From positions 2,004,001 to 2,068,000 of the forward strand of contig NC_080062.1 in NCBI RefSeq assembly GCF_026212465.1: 64,000 nucleotides of DNA. The letters are read 5' to 3'. A program made the position numbers and the translations under genes. Each line of letters opens with the position of its first letter. The first letter of the stretch is position 1. The DNA is from Amaranthus tricolor. Taxonomy: Eukaryota > Streptophyta > Magnoliopsida > Caryophyllales > Amaranthaceae. Under the pieces are notes generated by a model, which worked only from the letters and a program-made list of their open reading frames with translations, had not been told where the DNA came from and did not search any database. Shown in pieces: positions 12,179-23,935 of the stretch.

Positions 12179-12885
12179 AATATATTGGGAGTTATAACAT
12201 AATATATTTGTAATTATAACATAACATATTTGGGGTTATAACCATAATATATTTAGAGTTATAACATAATATAATTGGGGATGTTATAACTGTTAGAATA
12301 TATAACATATCTTGGGGTCTCGACCATCAACAATGTCTAGAAACCAACTCAACCAAAAGCTTAAGCTGATGATTGAGGCCCCAAGATATGTTCTATACTC
12401 TAACACGCCCCTTCACATGAGAGCCCTTTGAGCTAGAAGTGTAGATGCAGCACATGCCATCCTTATACATGGTGCTAAATATTCCACTTTAAATAAGCGA
12501 GTGGTTGAGATTCGAACCCGTGACCTCTTGTCATGTCGGCTTTTGATACCATGGCAAGAAACCAACTCAACCAAAAACTTAAGCTGATGGTTGAGGCCCC
12601 AAAATATATAATTGCGGTTATAACGTAATAGATTTTGGTTTATAACAGTATATATTTGTGATATAATACTACAAAATTGATATTATAATAATACAAGCAA
12701 ATATATTATGTTATAAAACCTCAAAATATTAAGTTTTAATTCCAAATATATTGAGTTATAACATCAAATATATTATGTTATAACCACAAATATATTCTGT
12801 TATAACCACAAATATATTCTGTTATAAACCCAAATATATTATGTTATAACCCCAAATATACTATTTTAACCCCAAATCATAAAAA
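12179..12885. repeat. Inverted minisatellite, about 22-bp unit, interrupted by a TRIM
   Basis: Units of the type AATATATTTGGGGTTATAAC repeat in forward orientation at 12,179-12,290 and again at about 12,606-12,670. The reverse complement (GTTATAACCCCAAATATATT type) repeats at about 12,700-12,885. The array is thus palindromic, with its axis near 12,690. A SMART/TRIM element separates two forward blocks. Confidence 0.75.
12291..12611 (-). mobile_element. SMART/TRIM retroelement, copy A, with partial extra LTR
   Basis: On the minus strand there are two LTR-like copies of TTGGGGCCTCAACCATCAGC type, at 12,334-12,405 (complete, TG to CA) and 12,552 to about 12,611 (truncated). Between them, on the minus strand, lie a tRNA-Met-type primer-binding site (TGGTATCAAAAGCC), the shared internal block TGACAAGAGGTCACGGGTTC, and a polypurine tract GTGAAGGGGCG. 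A forward-oriented LTR fragment (TGTTAGAATATATAACATAT, 12,291-12,333) abuts it, suggesting nested or rearranged insertions. Confidence 0.7.
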
Positions 12886-13205
12886 TTAGCCATAATTGTC
12901 ATCTTTAACATTACTGTTTTCCACCATTGATGAACCTTAATTTAAAAAAAAATAAAAAATTTGATTTATTACTAAATGATGTTTTATTTTGCTTGGGAAT
13001 AGACAGTTAAACAGAAAGCTTTTCATCCAAAAAGAAAATAGTTTTCTACAGTTTTTTAGTGGGTTGGGCTCTTGAAAGACTTAAGAGCCGTCTTTAGAAA
13101 AGATGGTCTCTCAAGAGAGAGCCTGTAGTTCAAAAATTAGATTATTCTTTTTTTTTTGAAGTAAAAAATTAGATTATTTTGTTGATCTGCAATTTTTTTA
13201 TTTGC

Positions 13206-13206
<1 letters not shown>

Positions 13207-13249
<43 letters not shown>
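13207..13249 (+). repeat. (AAT)n microsatellite
   Basis: About 14 uninterrupted AAT/ATA triplets. Similar triplet tracts lie in both arms of the 10-11 kb foldback element. Confidence 0.9.
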
Positions 13250-14189
13250 CACTTTTTCTATTTGAGGTGCATTGCACTCCCTAGCAACAATACTTATAAA
13301 TCCACCACTACGACATAATATGAACAAAATAATTCATTTAACGCATAACAAATTTTATTTATAAAAATTCTATGGAGTATAATTAATTAATTTTCAAACA
13401 AACAAAGAAATAATTTAAAAAACATATTTAGAATGTTGGCTATCGCAAATTGTTTTGCGATACGAAAAGAATACACGTCTTCAAAGTACAAAATGATAGC
13501 TACACATCTAAAGAAGACAAACTCATCTAAACAAGAAAAATACAATCCATTAGATTGTATTTTTTTTCTAATTCTGAAAGAGGCTATAAAATTTCTATAA
13601 ATAAGAAAATAATATTATTTCTGTAAATGGTGCAAATAAATTCCTTGTCATAAAGATGAAAAAAAAAATTGTTAAAATAAATTTTATAATTTTATAAAGG
13701 GGTAAATATGCGTTTAATTTAATTAATTACAGTTTTAATTTAATTATTACAGTGGAACACGTTGTTTTTATTAAAGGTGTGTAATTAATTTTTACTAAAT
13801 TGGATATACATTTTTGTTATTCGCCTTTAACTTTGCATATAAGGTCCGATAAAAAAAACATTGTATGTAAGACCTTAAATTACATGTTGACCAAAATAGA
13901 GAATTAAATCATAGTCAATCCTAAAATTATGTAGATTATCTAAATGTGTAGTTTTACTACTCATTTATTGAAAATGTTTTCCTATATTTATAACATTTGT
14001 TCATAATAAGTGTATATTTGTTCAAGGAATTTTGAGTTATAGTCTTGATAGTTAAGGGTTTTTTCATTCACTTTTGTGATACAAGTTTGATTCTTACTTT
14101 TTATTAAAAAGTAATTTCCTTTCTTCTATTGTCGCTAGGAATTTCTAGTCTATTTTCCCCCAAAAAAAAAATAATATTTTCTATATTAT
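13250..14189. other. Intergenic DNA, no gene seen
   Basis: The stretch is AT-rich without recognisable exons or bounded elements. Confidence 0.5.
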
Positions 14190-14735
14190 TTTGCAAAATT
14201 TTTTAAAAATTCACGTGGTAACCCTGAGTTTTTGGGTTTTCCACGTGGTAACCAAAATTTTCAAAAAATCCATGTGGTAACCCTAAGGTTTACCAAATTG
14301 TTGTGTTGTGACCTTTATGCACATAAAACGTTAGCAGACGTTAATTTCGAAGCTTTGACGCTGGTGTATGTCTATTTTTGCGACTCACCATTTCAAATGC
14401 CATCAGTTTCAACCTTTTCTCCAAAACATAAGTCTTAACTCTATCATCTCTCATCCAAATTATAATTTTTCCCCCAAAATCAAAGATGGTAGAGTTAGAG
14501 TTTATGTTTTGAGGGAAAAGGTTGAAACTGATAGCATTTAAAATAGTGAGTCGCATAAATAGGCGTACAACAAACTTTAAAGCTTCGATATTAACATTTG
14601 CTAATATTTTAAGTGCAAAAAAGTCATGATTAATAATTTGATAAACCTCAAAATTATTATGTGAATTTTTCAAAATTTTTAATTACCTCATAAAAAATCT
14701 AAAATCTCAAAATTACTATATAAAATCTTCCAAAA
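14190..14735. mobile_element. Foldback/MULE-type MITE upstream of PMI
   Basis: Two long arms are imperfect reverse complements: about 14,190-14,450 and 14,480-14,735. Matching blocks include GTTTCAACCTTTTCTCCAAA against TTTTGAGGGAAAAGGTTGAA, and GCGACTCACCATTTCAAATG against CATTTAAAATAGTGAGTCGC. The left arm has three CACGTGGTAACC or CATGTGGTAACC subrepeats. Open reading frames over it have no recognisable protein similarity and are probably spurious. It lies about 0.4 kb upstream of the PMI TATA box. Confidence 0.6.
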
Positions 14736-15143
14736 ATTAATAATCAATAATCAACCAGAAGTAATAAATGGATAATAACAAAACACCCTTATGTTTCCTG
14801 TTTTCTGTTCCCTGTATACTTTTTAATCAGTTAATTTCTCCCTCCTTTTCTTACACCTCCAGATTTCCCTTTTCTTACACCCACCGACCCTCAATTCCTT
14901 CTTCTTCCCATTCATATTCTGATAAATCAAACTATAAAATTTCCCCCAAATTTCCATCAAAAACCCACAAATTAAATTTAAAAAATCATTTTTATTTGTG
15001 TCATTTTGTAATTGTACCTTTCAATTCACTTCTCTCTTTCTCTCTCTTAAGATACCACAAAAAACCCATTCTCTGGATCTCAATCTTCCATTCCTTTTCT
15101 GTTTCCCTCTTCATCAATTTTTCACCTTCCCTTTTTATTTTTC

Positions 15144-15151
15144 TATATAAA
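15144..15151 (+). promoter_or_regulatory. TATA box of the PMI gene
   Basis: TATATAAA in a pyrimidine-rich context lies 256 bases upstream of the first in-frame ATG, with CT-rich leader sequence after it, as is usual for plant promoters. Assignment is by position only. Confidence 0.5.
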
Positions 15152-15399
15152 GGTCCAATTTTTCTTAATAATGATACACATTTTCCATTTTTCTCAATAT
15201 ACCCACTTCACATTTCCTTTTTCTCTCTAACATTCAATCAAGTTTCTATTTAGTTCATCTCAATTTCACTACTTTAGACCATTTACATTTGTGGGTACCA
15301 ATCAATTTTCCATTTTTCCTTTAAAGTCAATCCTTTTGTGTTCTGGGTGGAGGAGAGTTTTTTTTTTCTCTCCTCCTGTAAGTTTATTGGTCTTGTACA

Positions 15400-18300
15400 A
15401 TGGCTACAGAGTTTGTTGATGATGTTTCTTACTTAACTTTTTTACCCATTTCTTTGATTTTTGTTGTGATTTGTTTGGTTTCCTTTTTGAAGAAGAAAAG
15501 TAAGGGTATTATGACAGGAAATGGGCTTTTTTGGGATGATGATAATCTTCAAAAACTTAAATGTTCTGTAAAAAACTATGATTGGGGCAAAATTGGTAGT
15601 GATTCTGAGGTTTATAGATTGTACAGTGCCAATTCTGAGGCTAATAAATTGGATCCTAGCAAACCCTTTGCTGAATTATGGATGGGAACCCATGAATCTG
15701 GCTCATCTCATGTGGTTAAGAAAGGTAATTTTTTGAGTGATGGAAACCCAGGTTTTGTTTTTTTGAATGGAAAATGTGGGGATTTTAAAGGTGATACTCT
15801 CAAGTCTTGGATTGCCAAGAACCCTAATGTACTTGGAAATAAGGTTGTTGAGAAATGGGGCTATGATCTACCCTTCTTATTTAAGGTAAAAACTTGGTCA
15901 ATTTTTTATGTATATTTTCAGTTGTTGTTTATAAGTTTGATTTTGCTAATTTAATTTGCCGGTTAGTTTGCTTTTTGAATTCAAAATAGTTTTTTAAAAA
16001 TAGCGTAAAACCAACCATAATTCACTTTCTTTGATTTTCCGGGCGATTAGTGAATCATGTGACGCTGATGCGTAAACTTACAATTTTAATGGACCAAGTA
16101 AAAAAAATTAATTTTGTGTACTATATGTAGATATGATATATAGGAAAATTTTGTGGTGAATCTTGTGATAGGAGTTTATATGTGATTGGTTTGTGCTTAA
16201 TAGGAATAGTTTGGTTGTAATGCTGTTCTTTTGATCATTGTAGGTTCTGTCGGTTGCAAAAACATTGTCCATACAAGCTCACCCATGTAAAGAGTTGGCA
16301 AAGATATTGCACAGGAGGGACCCTAGTGTTTACAAAGATGATAATCATAAGCCAGAAATGGCTCTTGCCGTAACAAAATTCGAGATCCTTTGTGGGTTTG
16401 TTGGAATTGAGGTAAGAAGCTAATCCATGCTTCTTTTCTTCAATTGATAATAGTTGATGACTACTTGTTTTGGTAGTTTTAGTTGTTTGGTTTGAAGTCC
16501 TTGGTATTTTTTCTATGCTTTCTTGTTCCATGGATAATTTGGAAAAAACTTTTTTGTTATCACTAGTAAGGTTAAGATAGCGTACATCTGACCCCTCAAA
16601 TGGCCACGTAAATCGTAATGACATTGGGATAACGAAATGCTTGTTGTTCCATAGAAGCTCGAATGAATAAGGACTTAAATCTTTCCACTCGTTACAGTAA
16701 AATGGAACTCTCGTTTATTTTGATATGATATTATTGAGGAACTATTTTGTTTCCTTAGAATTATGTTCTGATGGCTTATTCTTGCTATGGTTTGACCATA
16801 ATGGCTACATGTATGTCTTTATTTGTCAGTATGATATTGCTTGGCGGGGAAGGGGATGATGTTGTCCTTTTTTCCTTCGAAATATGTTTGAAGTTCAATT
16901 TTCTCCACTTATAATTTCTCCCCCCCTCTCGAAAAATGATTGAGTGGGTCAAAATAGGTTAACATCCTTGCTGATGCTTTTGTCTCCTTCCAACTTCAGG
17001 ATCTCCAAAAGATTCTTAAAGGCGTTCCGGAAATCTCACAGCTAGTCGGTGCTGCTGTAGTGGATCAAGTTTTGAATGTTACTGTACAAGACGGGGAGCA
17101 CGAAGTTAAGGCTGCATTGAAACAGCTTTTTACCCATATCATGTCAGCAAGTGAGCATGTCGTTGCTGAGGTGCTATCACAGTTGATTAGTCGCTTGAGG
17201 AAGAAGAAAGAGGTATGTGTTTTCTTGTAAGTTTATATTTGTATTTAATTTTTTAGTTTGCGATGAATAAACTTGTGGGTAAACTTTTGCATTAAATTGT
17301 CGTACCAATATTACAAATTTAATCACCGTTGCCTATCTATTACCAATTGTATGATATACGTACAAAATTTCAATGTTGAGACATTAGAGCTTGGTTGAGG
17401 ATATTATGCGTTGCTTTCTTTCATGTAACAACTTAAGCCCGGTTGATAACTTTTGATATTATCCGTGAAGGTATTAAGTGTTAGTAAAACATGGATCTAC
17501 TTGATGTTTGATCTATGTCTCGTCATTAACAATTGTTTACTTATCAAATTACTCTGTATTAATTAAACGTCAAGATGGTGAATTTCTGTACTTCATTTGG
17601 CTGGTTTCACTTTGAAGGGAGTACGGGTATGGATTGTCCGTCACCTTCGCTCACCAGACCCTGTTTACAGGACGGGTATTGGGTTGATGATGATGATGAT
17701 TTGGCTGGTTTTACTTGTCTACATTAAGTTTTTGGTTTCCTGGTCTGGTTGGTATACGTTGCAGCCTTAAATCATAAGAGAGCTCATACTCGATTGGTTT
17801 CACTTTCCTTAAGAAGTACTCCTCCGCCCTAGTTTCTTCAAGAATAAAACAAAAAATTTGAATTGTGTGAGTGGTAATAAAAGAAATAAGAATGAGCATT
17901 AAATAAGTTTTGAGAATCATTTCTATAAAAGGAAATGTAGCGAATTATGTGGAACTGATAAAAAATGGGAATTATAGCAACCTCGGAGGGTGGAGGATGA
18001 GTACTCAGTACATTCCGAGACTTGAATTTAGGCTTTTGAAGTTGACGCTTGCAGAAAAGTGTGACTGGTTAGAGCAAGCATGCACTCAGCAATATCTCGT
18101 CATTGAATAAATCATCGTGGCTGTGTTGTTTGATTGATTTCTCCTTTATTTTCCCGTATAAGTTATATGCTCTCTTACATCCATTTTTTAAGCATAACAC
18201 ATTTTCCCTATGCTGTTTAGCCAATTTGTGATAGAACCGACCCTTTATTTTTGAAAATATCTTTTTCCTTGTGAATTATGTTCCCTTGTTATGGGATTTT

Positions 18301-19891
18301 TTGGATGTTTTCTAGTACAATGTGATCAACTTTTGTGAGTGCTATTTAACTATTAAAATTTTCTATTTATCTTGACTTGATGTCCCTACAACCTTTTTCT
18401 CTTTTACTTGAGTGGGTCCTTGCTCTCATTTGTGTTTTGTGTAGATTTGTTCAAAACAAACCTAATGACGGATATTCACTCGACCTTATAACCAAACCCG
18501 ATTTGACCCTACTTTAAAATGAATTTACAATTATGTAAAAATCAATGTGAACACAAAACCTGATTTTAAACCGATCTGAAACATCTGACCCGAAATCAAC
18601 CCGATGACCCGAATGGACACCTCTTGCTTTGGGTCAGTAGTGATGTAATTGATAATGTAATGTCTTTTGCACCAGTTAACGTCAGAGGAGAAGTTGGTCC
18701 TACGGCTTGAACAGCAATATCCAGGTGACGTGGGTGTACTAGCTGCTTTCCTCATGAACTTCGTAACTCTTAACCCTGGTGAGGCCTTGTGCTTGGGGGC
18801 GAATGAACTCCATGCATATGTATCTGGTGATTGCATCGAGTGTATGGCGACTTCAGATAATGTTGTTCGGGCTGGTCTAACTCCAAAGAAGAGGGATGTG
18901 AAGACTTTGTGCGAGATGCTCACATACAAACAGGTAAATGCACGACTCCCACTTAGCCATTCAGTTTTGGTTGCTTTGTGTTGCTCCAAAATCCCGTGAA
19001 TTTCTGTTGGTTCCACCTGTTATATATACGTAGCAATTTAACCAATTTGCTAGTACTTCTTGTCCCTCTTTGTTTCCATCATGGCTTTAGTACATCCTCC
19101 ATTAATTATACCTTTTGACATCATGCGGGCTTGCAAGTGACATGTCTATTATAGCTGCGGACCTAGGATTTTAACGATGGGGGGTCATCAAATTTAATTA
19201 TAATAAATTAACAAAAAAAAGGAGGGGTATTCAACACTTTTTACAATTTTTATCAAGAAATTTGGTATTAATTTTATAATTTATGCCAGGCCTAGTGTAA
19301 CATGATTCGTCAGTTAATTTGCTTTTTGGATTCGCGATTCGCTCAAAATGACCCTAAAATAGCAAAATCTACCACAATTTGCGTTTCTTGATTCACGATT
19401 TGTAAGTAGATTAGTGAATCATGTGACAGTGCGGCCGGCTATTGTCTAAGACACGCTTTCTCACATTGATCGAACCCCCTCGACCTCTTCCCTCTCTTTC
19501 TTTCCATGTTTCTCTGACCGTACTTTCTGACTTTCAGGGTCGTCCCAATATTCTTAGGGGCTTTAACGTTGAGGGAAGTGACGGACGTACAAAAAGGTAC
19601 CGTCCTCCATTTGAAGAGTTTGAGGTAGATCATTGTGATCTCCCCGAAGGAACTTCAACCAAGTTTCCCGCAATGGCCGGTCCATCCTTATTTGTAGTCA
19701 CAGAAGGGACAGGAACAATAAGCACTACGCCCTTTTCATCGGAAAAGATAAGAGTAGGCGATGTTTTATTTGCACCGGCTAACACAAAATTCAGCATAGA
19801 GTGTACGGGTAAACGGCTGCAACTGTATCGAGCTGGAGTGAACAGCAAATTCTTGTCAACGTCCCTCACAGAGGACGAAGCTGCTGCATAG
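15400..19891 (+). CDS. PMI: Mannose-6-phosphate isomerase (type I), 5 exons
   Basis: The enzyme interconverts fructose-6-phosphate and mannose-6-phosphate, feeding GDP-mannose, cell-wall mannans, glycoproteins and ascorbate. Exons are 15400-15885, 16244-16411, 17000-17212, 18676-18933 and 19538-19891; all introns are GT-AG and phase 0, giving 492 residues. Family marks are visible: KNYDWGK near residue 60, [11 protein letters not shown], then SIQAHP (Q173, H175), HKPE (E200) and NELHAY (H335), which supply the zinc ligands in known type I enzymes. [10 protein letters not shown] holds the conserved active-site Arg. Oddity: residues 11-30 are strongly hydrophobic and followed by KKKSK, like a membrane anchor, whereas PMI is normally a soluble cytosolic enzyme. 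Met38 (15,511) is an alternative start that would give a conventional 455-residue protein. Which start is used cannot be settled from sequence. The introns carry several small repeats. Confidence 0.93.
15955..16068 (+). repeat. Diverged copy of the GATTCGC dispersed repeat
   Basis: This part of PMI intron 1 (AGTTTGCTTTTTGAATTC to GCGATTAGTGAATCATGTGAC) matches 19,290-19,437 and, in inverse, 25,903-26,039 and 60,234-60,360. It is the most degenerate of the four copies. Confidence 0.55.
17615..17698 (+). mobile_element. Short LINE/SINE insertion with (GAT)n tail in PMI intron 3
   Basis: About 84 bp ending in TTGATGATGATGATG are flanked by an 18-bp near-perfect direct repeat: ATTTGGCTGGTTTCACTT at 17,595-17,612 and ATTTGGCTGGTTTTACTT at 17,699-17,716. 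Long flanking duplication plus a 3' triplet tail is the mark of target-primed reverse transcription, and GAT tails are seen with RTE-type LINEs, one of which lies at 52.6-55.7 kb. Confidence 0.8.
18450..18627 (-). mobile_element. AGGTGTTC-type MITE, copy 1 (PMI intron 3)
   Basis: On the minus strand this starts AGAGGTGTCCATTCGGGTCA and continues GGGTTGATTTCGGGTCAGAT, AATCAGGTTTTGTGTTCACA. It matches the copies at 22,976-23,147 and 39,570-39,720. Inverted termini of the AGGTGTTC and GAACACCT type mark the family, probably a hAT-like MITE. Confidence 0.65.
19290..19437 (+). repeat. GATTCGC dispersed repeat, copy in PMI intron 4
   Basis: It begins AGTGTAACATGATTCGTCAG and ends GTGAATCATGTGACAGTG, with internal TTTGGATTCGCGATTCGC. 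It belongs to the same roughly 135-bp family as 25,903-26,039, where a 9-bp target duplication is seen. Confidence 0.65.
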
Positions 19892-21367
19892 CGCGCTTAT
19901 ATTTCCGATAATTCTTTTGGCTTTCTTCCTGCATCATTAATTTCACTATTTTGAGATTTGATGTATCTATATATATTTGTTAATTTTAGCCGAAAAGCGA
20001 AAAGAAAAACTTATGTTGTACACATATGTATGCTATCACAAGAGTATAGTAAAAAAGTAGTAAGAGAAATTTCTCACATATCCATCCTTTGTGTTCTCGT
20101 TTGTTGCTTGTCGAACTTAAGATTCAATGTTGTCTTTGCTCCCTCGGTCGAGGCCCGAGAGGCATAAAGATAGTAAAATCTGAGGTGGTGTGATTAATAA
20201 TCAATTTGATGTTAAGTAGTCATATAATACATAGTACATTTGGGTTTAGATACCCCTTAGACTACACACAAAATTGAATCACTTTGTTCCGAGATCAACT
20301 AGATAAATGTGTATGATGAAACTTATTTGCTTTAACATGTTATTAATCCAAATATTTATTTAACTTGGCATATTTTACAAAGCTGGAATCAACGTCAAAA
20401 TCAATAAAAAGATCATGAGAAACATAATCAATAATATGCAATGGAAAATAGAAATATGAATTGTGATTTCGTGATCATGAAAAACAACCTCAGAACAATA
20501 CGCAGCGTCAAAAATACATTAGGGAAAAATGTTAAAAATAAATCAATATTTGCTTAATTTGCTGAAAATAAACCCAACTATTGTTTTATTTTTAAATAAA
20601 TCAACATGTTCGGGATGATTGTTAAAAATAAATTCAACTATTGTTTATTTCAATTGCCTAACTTACAAAGAAGCTTTTAAAGATGGTTACACAATAGATG
20701 AGTTTATTTTTGGATAGATAAATTTTATTAAAAATAATAATAAGTTTAATTTCAAGGAATCAAAAGCAAAAATTTATCTATTATTGACAATATCCCAAGA
20801 CCCAAATACATTGTAACTCATGAACCACTTTGAGACTCTTATTCAAACATTGATGAGCGTCATTCCGATTTTCCTCACTCATGCCCACTATGTCAAAGAC
20901 TTGGTGCTTCATAGTACTAAACCTCTGTTACAAGGGTAAAACTAAAAATAGCGTATATTGCTTTAGATAAGTGGCTATGATCATCACACAAGGAGCTATT
21001 TTTGTGTATTGAATAACCGTCTCTCAATAAGATGACCTTAAAACATACAATTCATATGCTAATAATTTATATTATTTGGCCATTAAACCTATATATATTA
21101 TATAAGGTACATTTCACGGTGAAATCGTCTGTTACAAGAATGTGTCACACAAGTGATTTAAAAAGCATTAAGAGATCAAGTAAACATAGAAGGACCTTTC
21201 AAAACTCAAAATCTCCGGCAGCAAAAAAGACACATAAGTGTATTTTTGTTTATCCTACTTAACAATGAAATTCAAGCTCAAGAACAAAACTATCATAAAA
21301 AAAGAAATAGACATGGTTTTTGTGAAATGAAGCACAACAAAACTCCAATGACATTCTAAATGCTAGT
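19892..21367. other. Intergenic region between convergent PMI and eS7 genes
   Basis: The first 200 bases are probably the PMI 3'UTR and the last 100 the eS7 3'UTR. Between them is AT-rich DNA with internally repeated AAAATAAATCAA and AAATAAATTCAACTATTG blocks (20,525-20,660). No gene was seen. Confidence 0.5.
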
Positions 21368-22584
21368 TTAGGCTTCGGTCATCGGGTATTCAAAAACTAC
21401 ATCCTTTCCGCAAAGCTTCCTGTAAACCCCAGAGAATGTCTCGAGCTTGTATTCCGTGTCGTTCTTAGCTTTCGGGTCCAAGAAAACCTGCAAATAACCA
21501 AAACGGCAAAATGCTTCAGTATGCTTAAAACCCGAAAAAAGCTATCCTTATAAGAGTAAATATTGTTCATTTAGAAGCTTAAGCTTTACCTTCATAACCT
21601 TTGAACCATCAAGACGGTATCTGCAACGTTTTCCTACAATTTCAGCGGGTTGAACAAGATCCTCGAGAATGTTCTCGTGAACGGAGGTGAGAGTACGAGA
21701 TCTGGGCCTCTTGACTGCGGAACCCTTCTTTGGTGGCCTCACAATCCTTCTAGAGGCAATTACAACAACATCCTAAACACATTGAATAGAAAAAAATGAT
21801 AAGAAAATATACTACAACAGTTCATAATATCTCGACTAACACATTGCAGCATAAATTTATATCTATGTTACTCGGACTCTTCATTTTACTCTTCATTTTG
21901 CTTCACGTACCCGTGTCCTATCCTTGATGCTTGGACATTGGTATGGTACTTAAACAAATTCATTTTAGGATAAATTTATATACAGCGAAAGCCCATCATT
22001 CATCAAGAAGCATATAAATTGTGAATCATCGTATTATCCTACTATATCAAGCACATATAAAATCCACACCAAGAAATAACTATAGCATAAGAACAAATAT
22101 AGTTCAGTGAAACAAAATACAAAATTACCTTGCCGCTGAACTTCTTTTCAAGCTCCCTCACCAACCGGTTGTGAATTTTGCGGAAAGATTTCCTTAATCT
22201 GTACGGGACATGGATGATAACAGCCTTGCGATTGTTGGAAATGTCAACCTGACTGCATAATCGAAGAAGCAACATTAACATAACTCAAGGCAGACAAAAC
22301 AATACAGTCCGAGACAAAAAAAATTGATGCCACCCTTACACAGCAGAATTGATGTAGAGATCCTTCAATTCACTTTGAAGATCCTTGTTGGTATTCTCGA
22401 GGTCGAAAAACGCCTAAAACGAATAAAAGAGCTTAATTTAGGAATATTCTTCACAAGAAAAAGCAAATCCCGTAACATAACAAAAACAAAGAACTAGTCC
22501 AAACTGAACCTGAGCAACCGACTCCTCAAAATCAGTTGGGTTAACACCCTTCTCCTTTTGTATTTTCCTTAGTGCGGTAAACAT
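21368..22584 (-). CDS. RPS7: 40S ribosomal protein S7 (eS7), 5 coding exons
   Basis: This is a structural protein of the cytosolic small ribosomal subunit. Coding exons on the minus strand are 22584-22510, 22413-22340, 22252-22129, 21772-21590 and 21487-21368; they splice in phase to 191 residues, the usual length for plant eS7. Recognisable eS7 blocks in order are [98 protein letters not shown] and [14 protein letters not shown]. The start ATG lies ten bases into an exon that follows a 1.26-kb 5'UTR intron, a common arrangement in plant ribosomal protein genes. Part of that intron is duplicated at the right end of the window. No lesion was seen. Confidence 0.96.
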
Positions 22585-22594
22585 CTTGAAACTT

Positions 22595-23853
22595 CTGATA
22601 CAAAAGAAAAAATAAGATTTAAATCAGCTCCGACAACAATATACAAGGACCGCAAATGGCATTTGCATCACCACATCACAACTGCATTGCTAAAGTTTTA
22701 AGGATATTACGACCACAATCTACGTCATGATAATTGCAAAGCCATCTGCATTGACCGTGACCAATACGGCCATTACATCCGAAATTCAGCACTACTGTTA
22801 CACTATAACTAGAATGTGTATTAGATCAACTAAAACTGAAAGCCGACCAAGCTCATCAAACTAATAAAGGTAAGCAATATCGGCAAAAGAGATCAATTGA
22901 TAGAAATATGTAGAGTTCATTTGTTAACCAAATCAAACAACTCGATTGCCAACAGCACCTAAACACGACAATTAAAGGTGTTCATTTGGATCGTCGGGTT
23001 GATTTCGGGTTAGGTGTTGGTTTAAAATTGGGTCTTGTGTCCACATTAATTTTTACACTATTTTAAATTCATTTTGAAGTCAAGTTAAGTCAGGTTCGAT
23101 TATAAAGTCGGGTATGTATCGGATCATCGAATCTGTTTTGAACACCTCTAACGACAATCATAGTGATTAAACACATAAGCACAAAAGCCTTCTCCAGAGT
23201 CCCAGGGTAACAAGAATTCTAAGGGTTACCCACAAGATCACTTGTTAGCTTCAAAAATCCATAGACAGTCTAATGACAGGAAAAAAAAATTCATTCACAA
23301 CAAATTCATACAATAGACATCAATAATTAGAGAAATCTAGCTCAAAAATAGTGAAAAAATTAATTCAAAATGTCATTTGTTTACAAGTAGATTAACGTCA
23401 TGGATAGAATTTCAGAAAATTTTCATAGCAACAAAACCAGACAAATGCTTAATTAATTTCATTAATCTATACACAGTAAAATCAATATATAAATAGACCA
23501 TATATTCATTCCTTAAAATGCAACACATATTTGACCTAAAAACAACTTAAGCGATACAAATCTTAACCTACATTTTAGTAAAAATTAAACCTTTATCCCA
23601 AATCTGAAACAAAAATAACCCATAAACATGATCAAAAAATTAGACAATGGGGAGGAACCAAAACAACAAATTCAAGAGAACCCAGAAAAAAATTGATCAA
23701 GAGAAGAAAAACCCAGTTCTACAATTATGAAAAGCTTGAACTTTCGAATAAAAAAAGGAGCAAATCAACTAAAGGACAAGTTATTCATTCGATGGGACAT
23801 AGAAGAAGGAAGTAAATAAAAACCCAGATGAAGAACAAGAAGAAAATTCATAC
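22595..23853 (-). promoter_or_regulatory. eS7 5'UTR intron with leader exon upstream
   Basis: On the minus strand a donor (CCGTCTG/GTATGAATT, at 23,853) and an acceptor (TTTGTATCAG/AAG, at 22,595) bound a 1,259-bp leader intron. The leader exon (from 23,854 to about 23,935) contains CTAGGGTTTTCTCC, a telo-box-like AGGGTTT usual in ribosomal protein gene leaders. An AGGTGTTC-type MITE lies inside the intron. Confidence 0.75.
22976..23147 (+). mobile_element. AGGTGTTC-type MITE, copy 2 (eS7 leader intron)
   Basis: It runs from AGGTGTTCATTTGGATCGTC to CTGTTTTGAACACCT; the ends are inverted repeats. The body GGGTTGATTTCGGGTTAGGT and GGGTCTTGTGTCCACATTAA match copies 1 and 3. It is also present in the duplicated block at 63,177-63,350, so it inserted before the duplication. 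Confidence 0.7.
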
Positions 23854-23935
23854 CAGACGGGGAGAAAACCCTAGATGAATCACTGAGAAAAGATTAATCT
23901 TGGAGAGCTGAAGGATTGGGGGGAGGGGGTACAGA

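Noticed and set aside
14232..14673. Two opposing open frames in the foldback element
   Set aside because: Both lie in inverted arms of a MITE and resemble no known protein.
14768..15253. 161-residue open frame upstream of PMI
   Set aside because: Its Ser/Phe/Pro-rich translation comes from CT-rich promoter and leader DNA; it overlaps the PMI TATA box and shows no domain.
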